Origin: Plantago major
Taxonomy: Eukaryota; Streptophyta; Magnoliopsida; Lamiales; Plantaginaceae
Direction of reading: 5' to 3'
DNA length: 64,000 nt
Assembly: GCA_026545765.1 (NCBI GenBank)
Contig: CM048843.1
Coordinates: forward strand, 86,739,050-86,803,049
The first letter of the stretch is position 1. The number at the start of each line of letters is the position of its first letter. This document shows, piece after piece, positions 1-11,222 of the stretch. The notes beneath the pieces were generated by a model. It saw only the letters and a program-made list of their open reading frames with translations, was not told the DNA's origin and ran no database searches. The translations under genes and the position numbers were made by a program.

Positions 1-592
1 GTGCTAGATTTCAGACAAATCCAATGCAATCACACTACAACATTGCTATGAAAATATTGAGGTATGTAAAAGGTATTGTAGAAGTTGGATTGTGGTATCC
101 AAAAGATAGTGGATTGAGTTTGGTTGGCTATCAGATGCCGACTATGCTGGATCATTGCTTGATAGAAAAAGCACCTCAGGAACTTGTCAATTTCTTGGTG
201 CTAGATTGATATCTTGGTTCAACAAGAAACAAAATTCAATTGCCACATCTACTACAGAGGCTGAATATATTGCTGCTGGGTGTTGTGCTTCACAGATATT
301 GTGGATACAACAACAACTCAGATACTATGGACTCAATGAAGAGAAAACTCCCATTTTCTGTGACAACACAAGTGCCATTGCCATAACTCAGAATCCTAAG
401 TTTCATGCAAGAACAAAGCACATTGATGTTAGACACCACTTCATCAAAGACCATGTTGAAAAAGGCAATATAGAGATACTCAAGATTGGCACTGAAGACC
501 AACTTGCAGATATCTTCACTAAGCCACTACAAGAAAGTAGATTCTTAGCCTTAAGACACAGTCTTGGACTAATTGAGCTACCAAAGAACTGA
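1..592 (+). pseudogene. copia pol, RNase H end
   Basis: This is the C-terminal end of a Ty1/copia polyprotein. It shows the typical tail of the reverse transcriptase connection (ILRYVKG), the RNase H core (RKSTSGTCQFLG, SWFNKKQNSIATSTTEAEYIAA, FCDNTSAIAITQNP), the RTKHIDVRHHFIKDHV block and the closing LADIFTKPL motif, and it stops at 590-592. RNase H removes the RNA strand during reverse transcription. The upstream part of pol is outside the window. It is a fossil copy. Confidence 0.9.
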
Positions 593-1377
593 AAAAGTTC
601 AGATATCTGAAGAAGATATCAAAGGAGAGAGAAAAGGAATCTGGAACGGGTATCCAGAGAAGAGGTATCTGGAACGGGTATCCAGAAAAGAGGAATCTGG
701 AACGGGTATCCAGAACCAAAGGCTAAAGGGTAAAATGGCTATTTGAAGATTTCTGAGACGGGTACTCAGATATCTAGATCACTCAGTGAGGGGGAACACA
801 AAAGAGAATAGTACAACTGTCTATAGTTAACTACTATCTTGAAATTTGTATTATTTCTATCTTTGTGAAAAACTTTGAAAAGACAACAAGTATAAGATAG
901 AATCAGATGCAAACAGTGTTCTCATTCACACAGAAACGTGATTCAGATAGCTAATAGCCAACATTCATTAAATGGGCACAATTACAATTGTTGATTGTGA
1001 TCATTGCTGAAGAAGCAATGGTGACCCTTGATGAAATGGGCGATTGATCTTTACGACAGAGATTAATTCTCGGTAAATAGTGGACTGTTGAAATTTCGAC
1101 ATGGCCCCCTAGGCATTTAATGCCGAACAAACTTTTACCCACGCCTGTCTGCAATTCACAGATACGTATATACAAAACCAATTTGTATGTATATGTTTGT
1201 CTGAATTACGTTGCTATATACATAGGATTTTGGCAAAAGAAATTACTTTCGCCTAATCCAACCTTCAGACTTGCAAAAGAATAGCAAAAACCATTCTTCA
1301 AGTCTTTCTGCAAAGAATCACTAATCTCTCACCCAAATCTCTTTCAAACTTTCAAAACACTTGCACTATATAAGGAG
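593..1377 (+). other. spacer between pol and the post-pol ORF
   Basis: No coding sequence is seen. Apart from the 28-bp tandem repeat the stretch is AT-rich and ends directly at the ATG of the next ORF at 1378. It belongs to the copia element. Confidence 0.6.
635..716 (+). repeat. three tandem 28-bp units, each with a small hairpin
   Basis: Three near-identical 28-bp units (635-662, 663-690, 691-716) share the core TCTGGAACGGGTATCCAGA. In each, TCTGGA pairs with TCCAGA around a 7-base loop. They lie between the pol stop and the post-pol ORF, a part of SIRE-type elements that is usually non-coding. Confidence 0.85.
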
Positions 1378-1760
1378 ATGGCTCCGAAGCGTTCATCTAC
1401 ACAGAAACCCCAATCTTCTACCACTGGTCCTGCAGAAAAGCAAGCACCAGAGTTGGTTATAGTAAACAATCGATTGGTAGGAGACTTTAATCCCGATCAT
1501 TGGACTTCAAATCACAAAATGATTTGGGGTGGTGTCATGAGTGAGGAATACCTCACGGCTGCTGTTGAAAATCAAGCCGATAGGAAGCTAAATCTTCATA
1601 TGCTTGAAAAGGCACAAATCAAGGGTTTTCTATCTTCTCTTCCCAGTGGAATTTCTTCACTGGATGTGTTAGAATTCTACAATAACTCCAGGATTATATC
1701 CTATGTTTCTGAAGGCACTGCAATAGTGTCAATAAAAACTAAGGTCCAAGGAAAGGAAAT
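1378..1760 (+). pseudogene. start of the post-pol ORF of the SIRE-like element
   Basis: The ORF begins MAPKRSSTQKPQSSTTGPAE at an ATG 786 bases after the pol stop. Its first 120 or so residues are soluble, with no signal peptide or membrane segment. The same position is taken by the so-called env-like ORF in SIRE elements, but nothing here looks like an envelope protein. Reading in this strand runs into antisense gag-pol sequence from about 1760. The wording around DFNPDHWTS and FLSSLPSGISSLDVLEFYNN resembles the N-terminal part of plant transposon post-pol proteins; the function is unknown. It is a fossil. Confidence 0.55.
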
Positions 1761-2547
1761 CCTTTTGGACTTCGAGCTTATTCAGCAAGTTAGGTATCTC
1801 AACCCTTGCATCAGATTTGTGTTTGAGAAAGACAACCCAAGTGAATCTTGAGTAATCATCTACAACAACCAGACCATACTTCTTTCCTGCATAACTAGTT
1901 ACTGAGGATTCAAACAGATCCATATGTAACATTTGCAGTGGCCTTTCACTGGAATGTCTAGTTTTAGACTTGAAAGATGTTTTGGATTGTTTTCCCATTT
2001 GGCAAGCTGAGCATACACCTTCTTTTCTATATGCCATTTTGGGTAAACCAACCACCAACTCTTTCTTGGCTAGTTTATTCAGAGTTTTGAAATTCAAGTG
2101 ACTCATTCTTTTATGCCATAGCCAATTTTCTTCAGTTTGGCCAGATTGACTCACCATGAGACATTCTTCGGTTGTGGTGGATGCCCAATCAGCAACATAA
2201 AGATTTCCTTTACGCCTTGCAACCAAGACTGTCTGCTTTGACTCATTGTCAATCACTTTACATAGTTTTGACTTGATCTTGACAGTGTACCCTTTGTCTA
2301 CTAGTTGACTCATGCTTAGGAGATTATATTTCAATCCCTTTACATGAAGTACTTCAGAGATTGTGAGGGCGCCGAACTTCAAATTGCCAAAACCTATGGT
2401 TGGATTTTCATCTCCTCCAGCAAACCTGATAATTGGTCCATCACTGCAATTTTTGTAGTTAATCAGATTTGCTTTGTCTCCTGTCATGTGCTTCCCACAT
2501 CCACTTTCAAAATGCCACTTTGAGTTAGTCTTTAGAGTGTTCTGCAC
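1760..2547 (-). pseudogene. copia protease/GAG-pre-integrase/integrase start
   Basis: The minus strand shows WHFESGCGKHMTGD (the usual WxxDSGCSRHMTG protease-region landmark), LLSMSQLVDKGYTV, the pre-integrase histidines and cysteines (LWHKRMSHLNFKTLN, CSACQMGKQSKTSF) and the integrase start (LHMDLFESSVTSYAGKKYGLVVVDDYSRFTWV). Similarity ends near 1760. It is a fossil of the same lineage as the surrounding element. Confidence 0.85.
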
Positions 2548-2565
2548 AAAACAGGAAACAGGAAA

Positions 2566-4593
2566 TTAAGTTCTCATACCAACAATGGAACCATCTAGAT
2601 TAAAGAATCTTCCAGTAGGAATCCATTTTTGAATGAATTTCCTAGGAACATTCTTTTGTCTAACAGGAACATAAGGAGGAATCTTAGTTAAATGATTAGT
2701 ATCATTGTTGTTAAGAACTATTTTGTTCATTGGTGTGTTCCTAGGTGCTCCATTTGGTGCTTTCAGATACCTGTCAGTTTTCTGAGTCTGCTTTTCAGCA
2801 AACTTAGCTTTCTTCGTCAGATTTCTTCTAGCACTGGCATTCAGATTTTCAGTGGCTTGATTTATCTTCCACTTCTGATAATTGCTGTGAGCAATTCTAG
2901 CTTTTAACCATCGTTCTTGCTCTTGTTTGTATTCGCGAGCAAGTTGTTTCCCGATGGGTTTATAGCCAATACCATTCCGAGCACCTGATGCTGTCTGAGA
3001 TCTCTTCTCAGCAGCTTTGCTAGTCTCTGGATGATCAATTTTCTTTCCAGAAAACGTGACATAAGAAAATTTGCCGCTCGCAATTTTTCCTTTTGAGAGA
3101 CATAACTGTGGTGATTGCACTTCTCGTTATGTTTCTTTTCATAGACATTTCCACATTTTCTCTTTGGACTTGTTTTTCCCACAAAGGCTTGGTCGAATCG
3201 CTTTCCTTTGTCAACAATCTTAGCTTTCGACCGATCGTAGATTGTTTGGGAATCACCCTTGAAAGCATCGAATGTTAGTCCTTCATTACTCTTATTCAGA
3301 GTGGTGGAACTATTCAGATGTGTGTCCAAATTAAGTCCTCTCTTTTCTGAAGGATCTCTTAAATAAGATTGTACTTCAGTAAAAGTGTCACTAGCTTTGG
3401 CATAAGATTGAAAGGATAGTTCTTTCTTTTTGAGTTCCTTATTTTCAGAAAGAAGACCTTCACATTTCTTTTGAAGATTTTCCATTGCTTCTTTATGTGA
3501 CTTTTCGGTCTCAGATATTTGAGCCTTGAGAAATGCATTTTCAGCATCCTTTTTCTCAGATATCTTGATTAATTTAGAATTTTCCTTTGCAAGAGAATTC
3601 TTTTCTTCTTCGAAATTTTTGGCTCTAGCTCGGAACGTTAGAAATTCTCTTTTGTAAAGATCAATTTCTTTTCTGAGATTTTCCAGTTCTTTGATTCCTT
3701 CGTCATCACTTTCATAAGTATAACAGGAAGTATGTGTTACCTCATTAGCCATTAGACAAGGTTCAATGTTGGAGATATCTGGGAAGATTTCTTCAGCCAT
3801 TCCGCACACTTCTTTCTTCTTTTGACCAAAGTCAATTACTTCATGAGAAACACTGCACATTTCTGGAGAAGGCAGTGTGGAATCATCTGAATCCTCATCC
3901 TCATAATCGGACTCAATATCTAGAGCATCCAGTTGGAGTTGAATCTTTTTCCTTTCTTCAGTGAGCATAGCTCTTTGACTTCTTTTGAAGATTCTTTTAT
4001 CTTTCTTGTCACCTGTCTTAAATTTGTTGAAGCAGATAATCCTTCTTGAAATGACCAGGTTTCGACAATAGAAAGCAGATATCATTTCAATTTCGCTTCC
4101 TCGATTTGATGCTTTCTCGAGCTTTGTTCAAATGAGCTTTGCATATTTTGTCTTGGTGATAGTTTGAGCTAGATGCTTTTCACTTCTCTTTGGCTTTTTT
4201 CTCAATTTCTCGTGACATATTTTCCCATTTGCTTTGACAAGAGCATCCTCAGTCACATCCTTCCCTTTCTTCTTTTCAGAAGTTCCTTGAGCAACTAGAG
4301 CAACACTCTGCAACTTCTCAGTTGTTTGTTCCCTTTGAGTTGTCTCATAGTCAACAGTGGCAAGGTGAGAGAAAAGTTCCAAAGGAGTGATATCTGGCAT
4401 TCCTTGGTTAAAGTAGAAAAACTTTGTGTGTTCCCAATTATGATTTAGACTTCTCACAATGGTTTTAATCTTTTCTGACTGGGTATATTTATTACTTTCA
4501 CCAAGTGCAGCCATGTCACTCATGAGTGTTGTAAACCGGAAATCTAGTTCTTCAAGAGGTATCGGAAGAAGTCTAGTGCAGCCATGTCACTCA
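2566..4593 (-). pseudogene. copia gag region (capsid end, zinc-knuckle relic, coiled coil)
   Basis: The part nearest 4593 reads KIKTIVRSLNHNWEHTK and TPLELFSHLATVDYE, typical of the UBN2-type gag of SIRE elements. Below it follow a cysteine-containing patch before KKDKRIFKRSQRAML, then acidic sequence and a long glutamate/lysine-rich coiled coil (about 3350-3700), then a basic tail. Gag proteins of this lineage form the particle and bind RNA. It is a fossil. Confidence 0.75.
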
Positions 4594-7096
4594 CGAAAGA
4601 AGTCTGCTGGCAAATCAGAAGGCACACCCATTGAGGTTGTCGATTTCCAGATATCTACCGCCATTGCTGATGAACTCATAAATGTAGATGAACTCATCAA
4701 TGCTATAAAAGAGGTATCATCTACTGAGCAAGTAGACTCAGCACGAGAAGTGCTTTCAGAAATGTTAAGGCTACTGCCGAAAGCCTTGCTGATGAACTCA
4801 TCAATGCTGCTAAAGAAAGTAGTGATAGATACGAAGCCCTATCTACAAAAACCGCAGGGATTATGGACCAATCAGTTCCTAATGCTGATGAGAGCTCTGA
4901 TGATGAAGATGATGAATTAGTCATCTCTCAAGTCCTAGAAAAATCAAAAAGGGCTAAGGTTACTGAAAAAGTAACTGGTGTATAGGTATATGAAGAAGAA
5001 CCTACACCACAGGTTGCTGAACAAGCACCTGTTTCAAAGGTTGCTGAAGAAGCAACTGTGTCCAAGGTCACTGGACAAATTACACCATCAGAGCAAGAAA
5101 GACTGAAAGATATTGAAGATGCTCTGATGAGTGATAGTTTAGTGTTGGAGGATACTGCCATTGCCTCAGCACTCAACAGTCTGTCTCAAGCACAACAATC
5201 ACCACAACCAGATGTGGATACCGCTGAAATGGTACTTGAGTTACAGACACCATCATCTTTTATTGCTGAAGAAAATCCTGTAAAAGAACAGGTTCCCCAA
5301 CTCAATGAGAGGGATCGAACTGAGGAATCTGCTCAGAATGATCAACCAGGGGAGGCAACTGAGTTGCATACTCAGGAAAGGTCTGAAGTACCTGAAACTT
5401 CAAACAAAGAAGCTGAAATGGAACAACAAGACCAAAACATAGAAGGGTCACAAGTTCCAGAGACCAATTATCCTGACACTGCTCAGGTAGCTGAATGGTT
5501 TAACTCTCTACTTGTGATAATTTGTGTTTATTAATCTTGTTATTTAATAAAATTTCTTTGTTACAGGCTGAATTAGAAACACAAGAACAAGAGGAAGCTG
5601 GAAAGCTTGCCTCAGAGACTGAGAAGGAGGCTACTACAACCTCACCTCTTAAGGAATCTGAGCCTGTGCTACAGGTGATAGAGAGTTTCTTAAGATATTA
5701 CTTTTTAGATATATGTTAATACACTTAGCTAATTAAGTGGATGTTTCTAATAGGCTCCAACTGAGAAAGAAGAAGATAAGGCAGACATGCCAGAAAAGGA
5801 CCCAGAAACCGTCAATGTTTCTGAAGAAAATGTCATTGAGCCTTCTAGTGTGAAGGTATATAAAAATCAGTGATAAACATTCTTCATTATGGGTTAATAT
5901 AAATTCTTCTCTAATTACTCAATACTTTCTACTTACAGGCTCATTCAGAAGTAGAAGTGCAAGGGGAAAGAGTTGCGACATCCCCTACACCCATGGAAAT
6001 TAATGTAGCCCCCAAGGCAACATCACCAGAAAGAACACCAGAAACTGAGAAAGTTTCTGAGAAAAATGATTTCGATCCTCATGTTGAGGAAGTAAGTGGA
6101 AAACTCAGAGATCATTGAAGCTTAATTGCATAAATTCTTTCATGACAATTTCCTAAGTATTGTGATAATTTTAATTCTCAGGATCAAGCAGAAAGAAAGG
6201 CTGATGAGGACCAGACTTCCAAGTCTCCACCTCACAACAAGATATCTGAGGCACCCCCTGCCTCAATAGTACAAGTCTCTGAGCCTGATGTACTCATTCA
6301 GGTAACTCAGAAACCTAACTACACTCGTACTCAGATATCTACACAAGTTTTGAATCTAACTCAAAACTCTTTCTTTCAGGCTCAAACAAGTTCCACTAAG
6401 GTCCCTGTTGATGAGAAAGAGGACCTGCTTCCTTTCTTCAAGGAACACACTTTGCCAAAGCATCTGAAATGCTTCAAGAAATGGCAAAAGCCCCGATGCT
6501 CCGATCTATCTGAAATCTTAAAGGTGACTGATCAACACACAAGGAGAGCACGAGCTCTTGACTTGGAAAACTACGTCTATGCAATGTTCCCCACTGAACA
6601 ATATTCTTTCGGAACATTGATGGATAAGGATTTTGTTAAGGAAGTGGCCAGAAAGCTGATCCAAGCTTTCAACCAAGCGGATGGTCAGACCAGACTACAG
6701 ATGGCATTCAAGCCTACTTTGCCCTAGACTCTACAATACATACCCTCTGAACAAGAGGAAGTTAATGGGCAAACGGTCACTATTCCAGAAGTGATCAACC
6801 TGTTCTTTGAAGATGAAGAAGAGAAGGAAACTGATGAGAACAATTATGAAGATCCTCCATCTGACCATCACAAGGATGAGGATAAGAAGGATGATGATGA
6901 TGCCCCTAGACCAGGGACAGGAGGGATTCCACAAGGAAACAATGCCTCAACTGCTGAAAAAGCACATTGAGAGGACATCACAACAATCCCCTCCTCCATC
7001 TCCTCAAAAATCTACCCATCCATCTCCCCAACACAAAGACACTACTGAACAAGTAGTTGAGCACTCTGAGGAAACAACTCAGAAAATATCAGATGT
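4594..7096 (+). pseudogene. post-pol ORF, middle part, with a run of intron-like intervals
   Basis: The plus-strand post-pol ORF resumes at 4594 and encodes acidic, low-complexity sequence rich in Glu, Thr, Ser and Pro. From 5487 to 6379 coding blocks alternate with five AT-rich GT...AG intervals: 5487-5566, 5675-5753, 5856-5938, 6092-6181 and 6302-6379 (78-90 bases). The blocks between them are 108, 102, 153 and 120 bases, all multiples of three, and four of the five blocks after an interval start with GCT. The following 6380-6727 stretch (FFKEHTLPKHLKCFKKWQKP) is more ordered. This looks like a phase-0 mini-exon array inside a retrotransposon ORF. The function is unknown. It is a fossil. 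Confidence 0.6.
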
Positions 7097-8748
7097 TGTT
7101 GGTCCAGATAAAGGCAAAGTAAAAGACTAGAGGGGGGGGGGGGTGAATAGTCTTTTTAAAACTTTTGTCGATAAGCACAGTTTCTCAGATATCTGTAAAG
7201 ATATCTGATACTTAATTTCAGAGAGCGGAAGACTTCTGAGATAAGTGCACGTGTTCAGCAAGATAAGTGTAAGTACTTTGCAATATAAGTAAAACAAGTA
7301 ATAAACTGCAGAAAGTAAATAACACGTCTTTTTATAGTGGTATCTGAAGGTGGCGTAATCCTTCAACTAATCCACTTCGGTCTTTCCCAGACCTAGAATC
7401 CACTAAGATAAATGAGGTAACCTTACAGATATCTTTTCTTAGATTCCTAAAAGCACTAGGTTCCCAACCAAGTGTTCCCCCTGAGTTATTCCCCGGCTTC
7501 CACAGCCAAGTACTTCCTGTACTCAGAAACATTTTTGAGCTATTCCTTAGCTTCCCAAGCTAAGTACTTCCTGTGCTCAGCAACCTTGGAGTTATTCCTT
7601 AGTTTCTCAAACTAAGTACTTCATGTACTCCACGGCGTATATGGTGTTGGTTTTAGGTTTGTTTGTCAGGTGAGCTTCTTTAATAACTTGTTCAGTTATT
7701 CAGATAGCTCTGTGAATCAAGTATACTTAATACACTTTGCAATGTATGGTATCTTGTTCTCTACTGACCCAAGTCTATGGTAAGTGTTCAAGAGAATGAA
7801 ACTTAGATATGAAATCTTAGTTCAACTCTTTCATAGATAACAATGCTCGTTAAGGATCAGGACACTTAGAACTTTTGTGCTACTTAGAATCAAGAGCTTT
7901 GGTCGCAACAGAAAGCTTGAAGGTAAGTAGTTTGCTTGAGAGCGCTTATGTGAGTATTCTTGAAGTTCAGTGTGTTCTAAGGTATAAGTTCTGTGTATTT
8001 TTCAAGCAGTCTAAGTGTTGATATTTATAGATGAATTTGAGTGCCGTTTGAATAGTATTCGTTAGGCTTAAATCACATTCAAACTATTGATATCTGAATA
8101 TAATCATGTGAGTTTGTCTTCTTCTTCAGAAGCTACCGTTTTTGTTCAGACATTTCTGTCTGTGCATTTAATGCACTGTACTATATTTTGTCCTGTAGTG
8201 CCAACGGAACTATGCATGGTATCAGAGATCTTTATACAATTAGAGTTTTCTGAAACTTTCCATGTTCTTTTCCAGAGATCATCATAGCTCCAGATACCAC
8301 TTGTTTAAGCAACTTGTTATAATATGTTTCTTTCTCAGAAGCATATTTTATGTCCAAGGTATCTGAGTGTAGATATCTGTGGGCACTTTCCTCGTCTCAG
8401 AAACCTTTTATGCTCAGATATCTTTTGCACATTGTGTGTTTCGAAACACTTGTTTCTTCAAGATATCTGGACATAGGGATCTGAAAAACCCTTGTCTTCA
8501 GCAATCTTGTGCAGTCTTCAAATCTTCAAATTCGTCGAACTTTTCCTACTGGATACCTACTTCTTGGTCTTCTTCAGAAAATAAATTACATTTTGAGACC
8601 TAACATCATATACAAAATTTGCTAGACTATCATACTTAGTGAGTTTCCCCTTTTACAGTGTTCAAGTGAACTAAGAGTACTATTCACCTTTCTGAGCTAA
8701 GATAAGTCATTAGGTTGCTGATCAAGATCTAAACAGATATTCCTAACA
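7097..8748 (-). repeat. inverted solo LTR of the same copia family
   Basis: On the minus strand it starts TGTTAGGAATATCTG at 8748 and ends CCAACA at 7097, matching the 3' LTR at 11223-12832 over its length in the opposite direction. It interrupts the post-pol ORF, which is homologous-looking on both sides. Flanks are GATGT (7092-7096) and GATGC (8749-8753), a 5-bp target duplication with one difference. There is no internal region, so it is a solo LTR left by recombination. A run of 13 G (C on its sense strand) and many AGATATCT palindromes are conspicuous. Confidence 0.85.
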
Positions 8749-10828
8749 GATGCACAAGCCAGAGTTGCTCAACTCAAACAATTGTTCGAGGAAGAACAAC
8801 AGCTACATCTTCAACTGGAAGAAAAGATAGCTGAATCCAGAGTCAAGCTAGACAAACTTGAAGAACAAACACGCAAGGAAACGCAAGCTTACTCTGAGAT
8901 TAAAGAGCTCCGGGACGCTGTTGACTATATTACTAAGGAGCTAGATGCTGAACAAGCATCTGAAGCAAAGCATGATGCTAAAGCTGCATCTTCACCAAAG
9001 AAACCATCCTCCAAAGGCAAGAAACCCATATCTGAGATGGTTGCCGCCTTCAGAAATCTTGATGAAGAAGTACAAGAGGATGAAGATCACTGGGCTGATG
9101 ACTCAGATGATGAAGAAGACAGAACCTTGGCAGAAAATGCAAATGTTCACTTTGGAGTTTCTTACCTAAAGAGAAAACTGATAGCTCCTCAAAGCTTCAG
9201 TAAAAAACCAAATCTCAACTCCCATGATTACATGGCCAGATACCAGGTTCTGGCAACTCTAAGAAAGGTTGTCTCAACAAAATGAAGAAGTAATTGCATC
9301 AGTCCCTGCTGAAATGAAAAAGTTCACTGAGCTAATCACTCAAAGAACAACAAGCTTGGTCATTGCTCAGAGAGACCTAGGCATGGTAAGGGATGATGAC
9401 AATAATCTTGCTGAAAAAGCCCTCAATGAGGCTAGCTATGCTGCTGGAAAAGCAGATGCTACTCAAGGCCCACTGGCAGAGCTAACTGATAAGGCAACAT
9501 GTCTTATCAAACAAAATCAGGAGCTCAAGGCCACTCTGGAACAGTTGGTTGCTGCTTATAACTATCTGCAAGGCAACTTTGACTCCCTTTCAGAATCCTT
9601 TGTGATTCTTAGTCAGTCAACAACGACTAAGGGGGAAGGATTTCAAGATGCTCAGAGAGGAAGAGGAAGAGGAAATAAAAGAAAATCTGAACAACCACCT
9701 CTCAGAATTAATGAGCCCTCCTCCAGTCAGACTGCTCTACAGATAGTGGCCACCACTCAGCAACTTCCTGAAAAAGGAATGAAAATAAGGGCCAGAGCAC
9801 AGAAACCTCCAAGGAGTACCAAGGCTCCAAGAAGAAGACAAGTAAGAGGGATTGATGAGTCCTCTGAAGAAGAAGAAGAAGAAGAAGAAGAAGAAGAAGA
9901 AGAAGAAGAAGAAGGAGAAGAAGGCCAAATCAAATCCCAGGGCAATGAAGAAGGCTGCAAAAGTCTCACAAGAATTGATATTGATGATGATGAAGAGACT
10001 GATGAAGATGAAGCTCCTCTTCACAGAAAAAGAAAAATTGATAGCCTAACTGAGCCCATAGCTGCAAAGCCTTTGGCAGCTAAAACACGCTCTGGAAATA
10101 CCAAGTCTATCCAGGGTGGTTCTTCAAGCAATACCCCAAGGGAAAATTCAAGACAGCGGAGGAACAGGCTGAGAGCTGAACAAAGAAAACTTCAACTACC
10201 ACTCAGGCCTGAAGAAGCCAAGATTGAGTATGTGAAGACCAACAATGACTCGTCTGTCTACAGGTGCATTAATCAGAAGAATGGCTACTGGATTCTGGAA
10301 CTCAAGCACTTATTGGTAAATGAAAGATTTCCAGAACCAATTCATAAACAACTCATGGCATGGAGAAAAGAAAAGCCAATCTTGATTAACACCAACCACA
10401 TCAAAGCCTGGTTGGATTTTGAAGTAATCAAGAGAATAGAAGCCATGAAAAAGGACCTCTCTGATGAATGTCCTTATGGAAAGCCAGATGATGTGCACAG
10501 AATTCCCAACATCACTGGAACAGGCACAAGAGCAAGACTTGCTGTGGAACCCTATAAGTCCTTCTACTTGACTGAAGATCAATACAAGGGTGACATCAGA
10601 TATCTGAAGATCATATATGAATACTTCATGCTATCAGATATTGGAAGCGAGCATGCCTGGAAGTGGGGAAAGTATCTGTGGGTCAAACACTTTGCCAAGA
10701 GGAATCCTACCAAAACCTACAAGGAAGACTGTGGATTTGCCAGAGACACAGAGATGATTGTCAGAACACTTCTCTATGACTACTCTGATGATATCAAAAG
10801 GTTTGGTGAAAGAAATTTTGCAGATTGA
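8749..10828 (+). pseudogene. post-pol ORF, C-terminal part
   Basis: Continuing after the solo LTR, this part encodes a coiled-coil-like stretch (about 8770-9000), an acidic stretch, a basic region (GRGRGNKRKS), a run of 17 glutamates, and a more ordered C-terminal module of about 190 residues ending GERNFAD at 10826. Readable pieces of that module are YRCINQKNGYWILELKHLL, KAWLDFEVIKRIEAMKK and DEDQYKGD-like motifs with many aromatic residues (YEYFMLSDIGSEHAWKWGKY). I recognise no named domain, signal peptide or membrane segment. It lies directly before the polypurine tract. It is a fossil. Confidence 0.6.
9866..9914 (+). repeat. (GAA)n microsatellite coding a poly-Glu tract
   Basis: About 16 GAA triplets in a row sit within the post-pol ORF and encode the glutamate run. 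Confidence 0.95.
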
Positions 10829-11222
10829 TCCATGGAACTGCTTTTGAAGACTTGAAGTGTTTAAGACTTGAAGACTAGTTTATTAGGATGTCTACTTGGA
10901 GCTTGATTACTCCTGTTGTCCTAATTTAAACTATGTATTTTATATCTTGCTGACTGAGCAGAAATGTTGTTTTATCTTGTATTAAAGTTATCTCTGAACT
11001 TTCTTTGTAACATATCTGATAAACCTACTCTCAGATATCAATTTCTATAAAAGATAACTTGTGAGCAAAGATCACACCTTGTGATTTGGTTGATGTTTAC
11101 TTTCTGCACTTAATTATACGAATTGAAAAATCATAAGAAATGATTAAGTGGTGGATTGTTTCCTCATCCAGATTTGTAATAGGTCAGATAGTCATCGTTG
11201 ACTGATCAAAATGGGCGAAATT
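10829..11222 (+). other. copia 3' untranslated spacer and polypurine tract
   Basis: No coding sequence is seen. The last bases before the LTR, AAAATGGGCGAAATT, are a worn form of the AAAGGGGGAGAATT-type polypurine tract used by SIRE elements to prime plus-strand synthesis. Confidence 0.7.

Larger units (their letters stand above)
1760..4593 (-). mobile_element. inverted copia gag-protease-integrase block without LTRs
   Basis: On the minus strand this block reads, from 4593 downwards, the end of the gag capsid domain, a gag zinc-knuckle/coiled-coil region, the protease region, GAG-pre-integrase and the start of integrase. It sits inside the plus-strand post-pol ORF, which is homologous on both sides. 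No LTR or primer site flanks it. A 19-base direct repeat, AGTGCAGCCATGTCACTCA, occurs at 4504-4522 and 4575-4593, at the right-hand junction. It is therefore more likely an inversion, ectopic recombination or reverse-transcription template switch than a normal nested insertion. It is a fossil with several breaks. Confidence 0.75.

Noticed and set aside
1367-1377. TATA-like CTATATAAGG before the post-pol ORF as a promoter
   Set aside because: It touches the ATG at 1378, leaving no room for a leader, so it cannot serve as its TATA box.
9737-10024. Minus-strand poly-Phe/poly-Ser frames
   Set aside because: Complement of the (GAA)n microsatellite.
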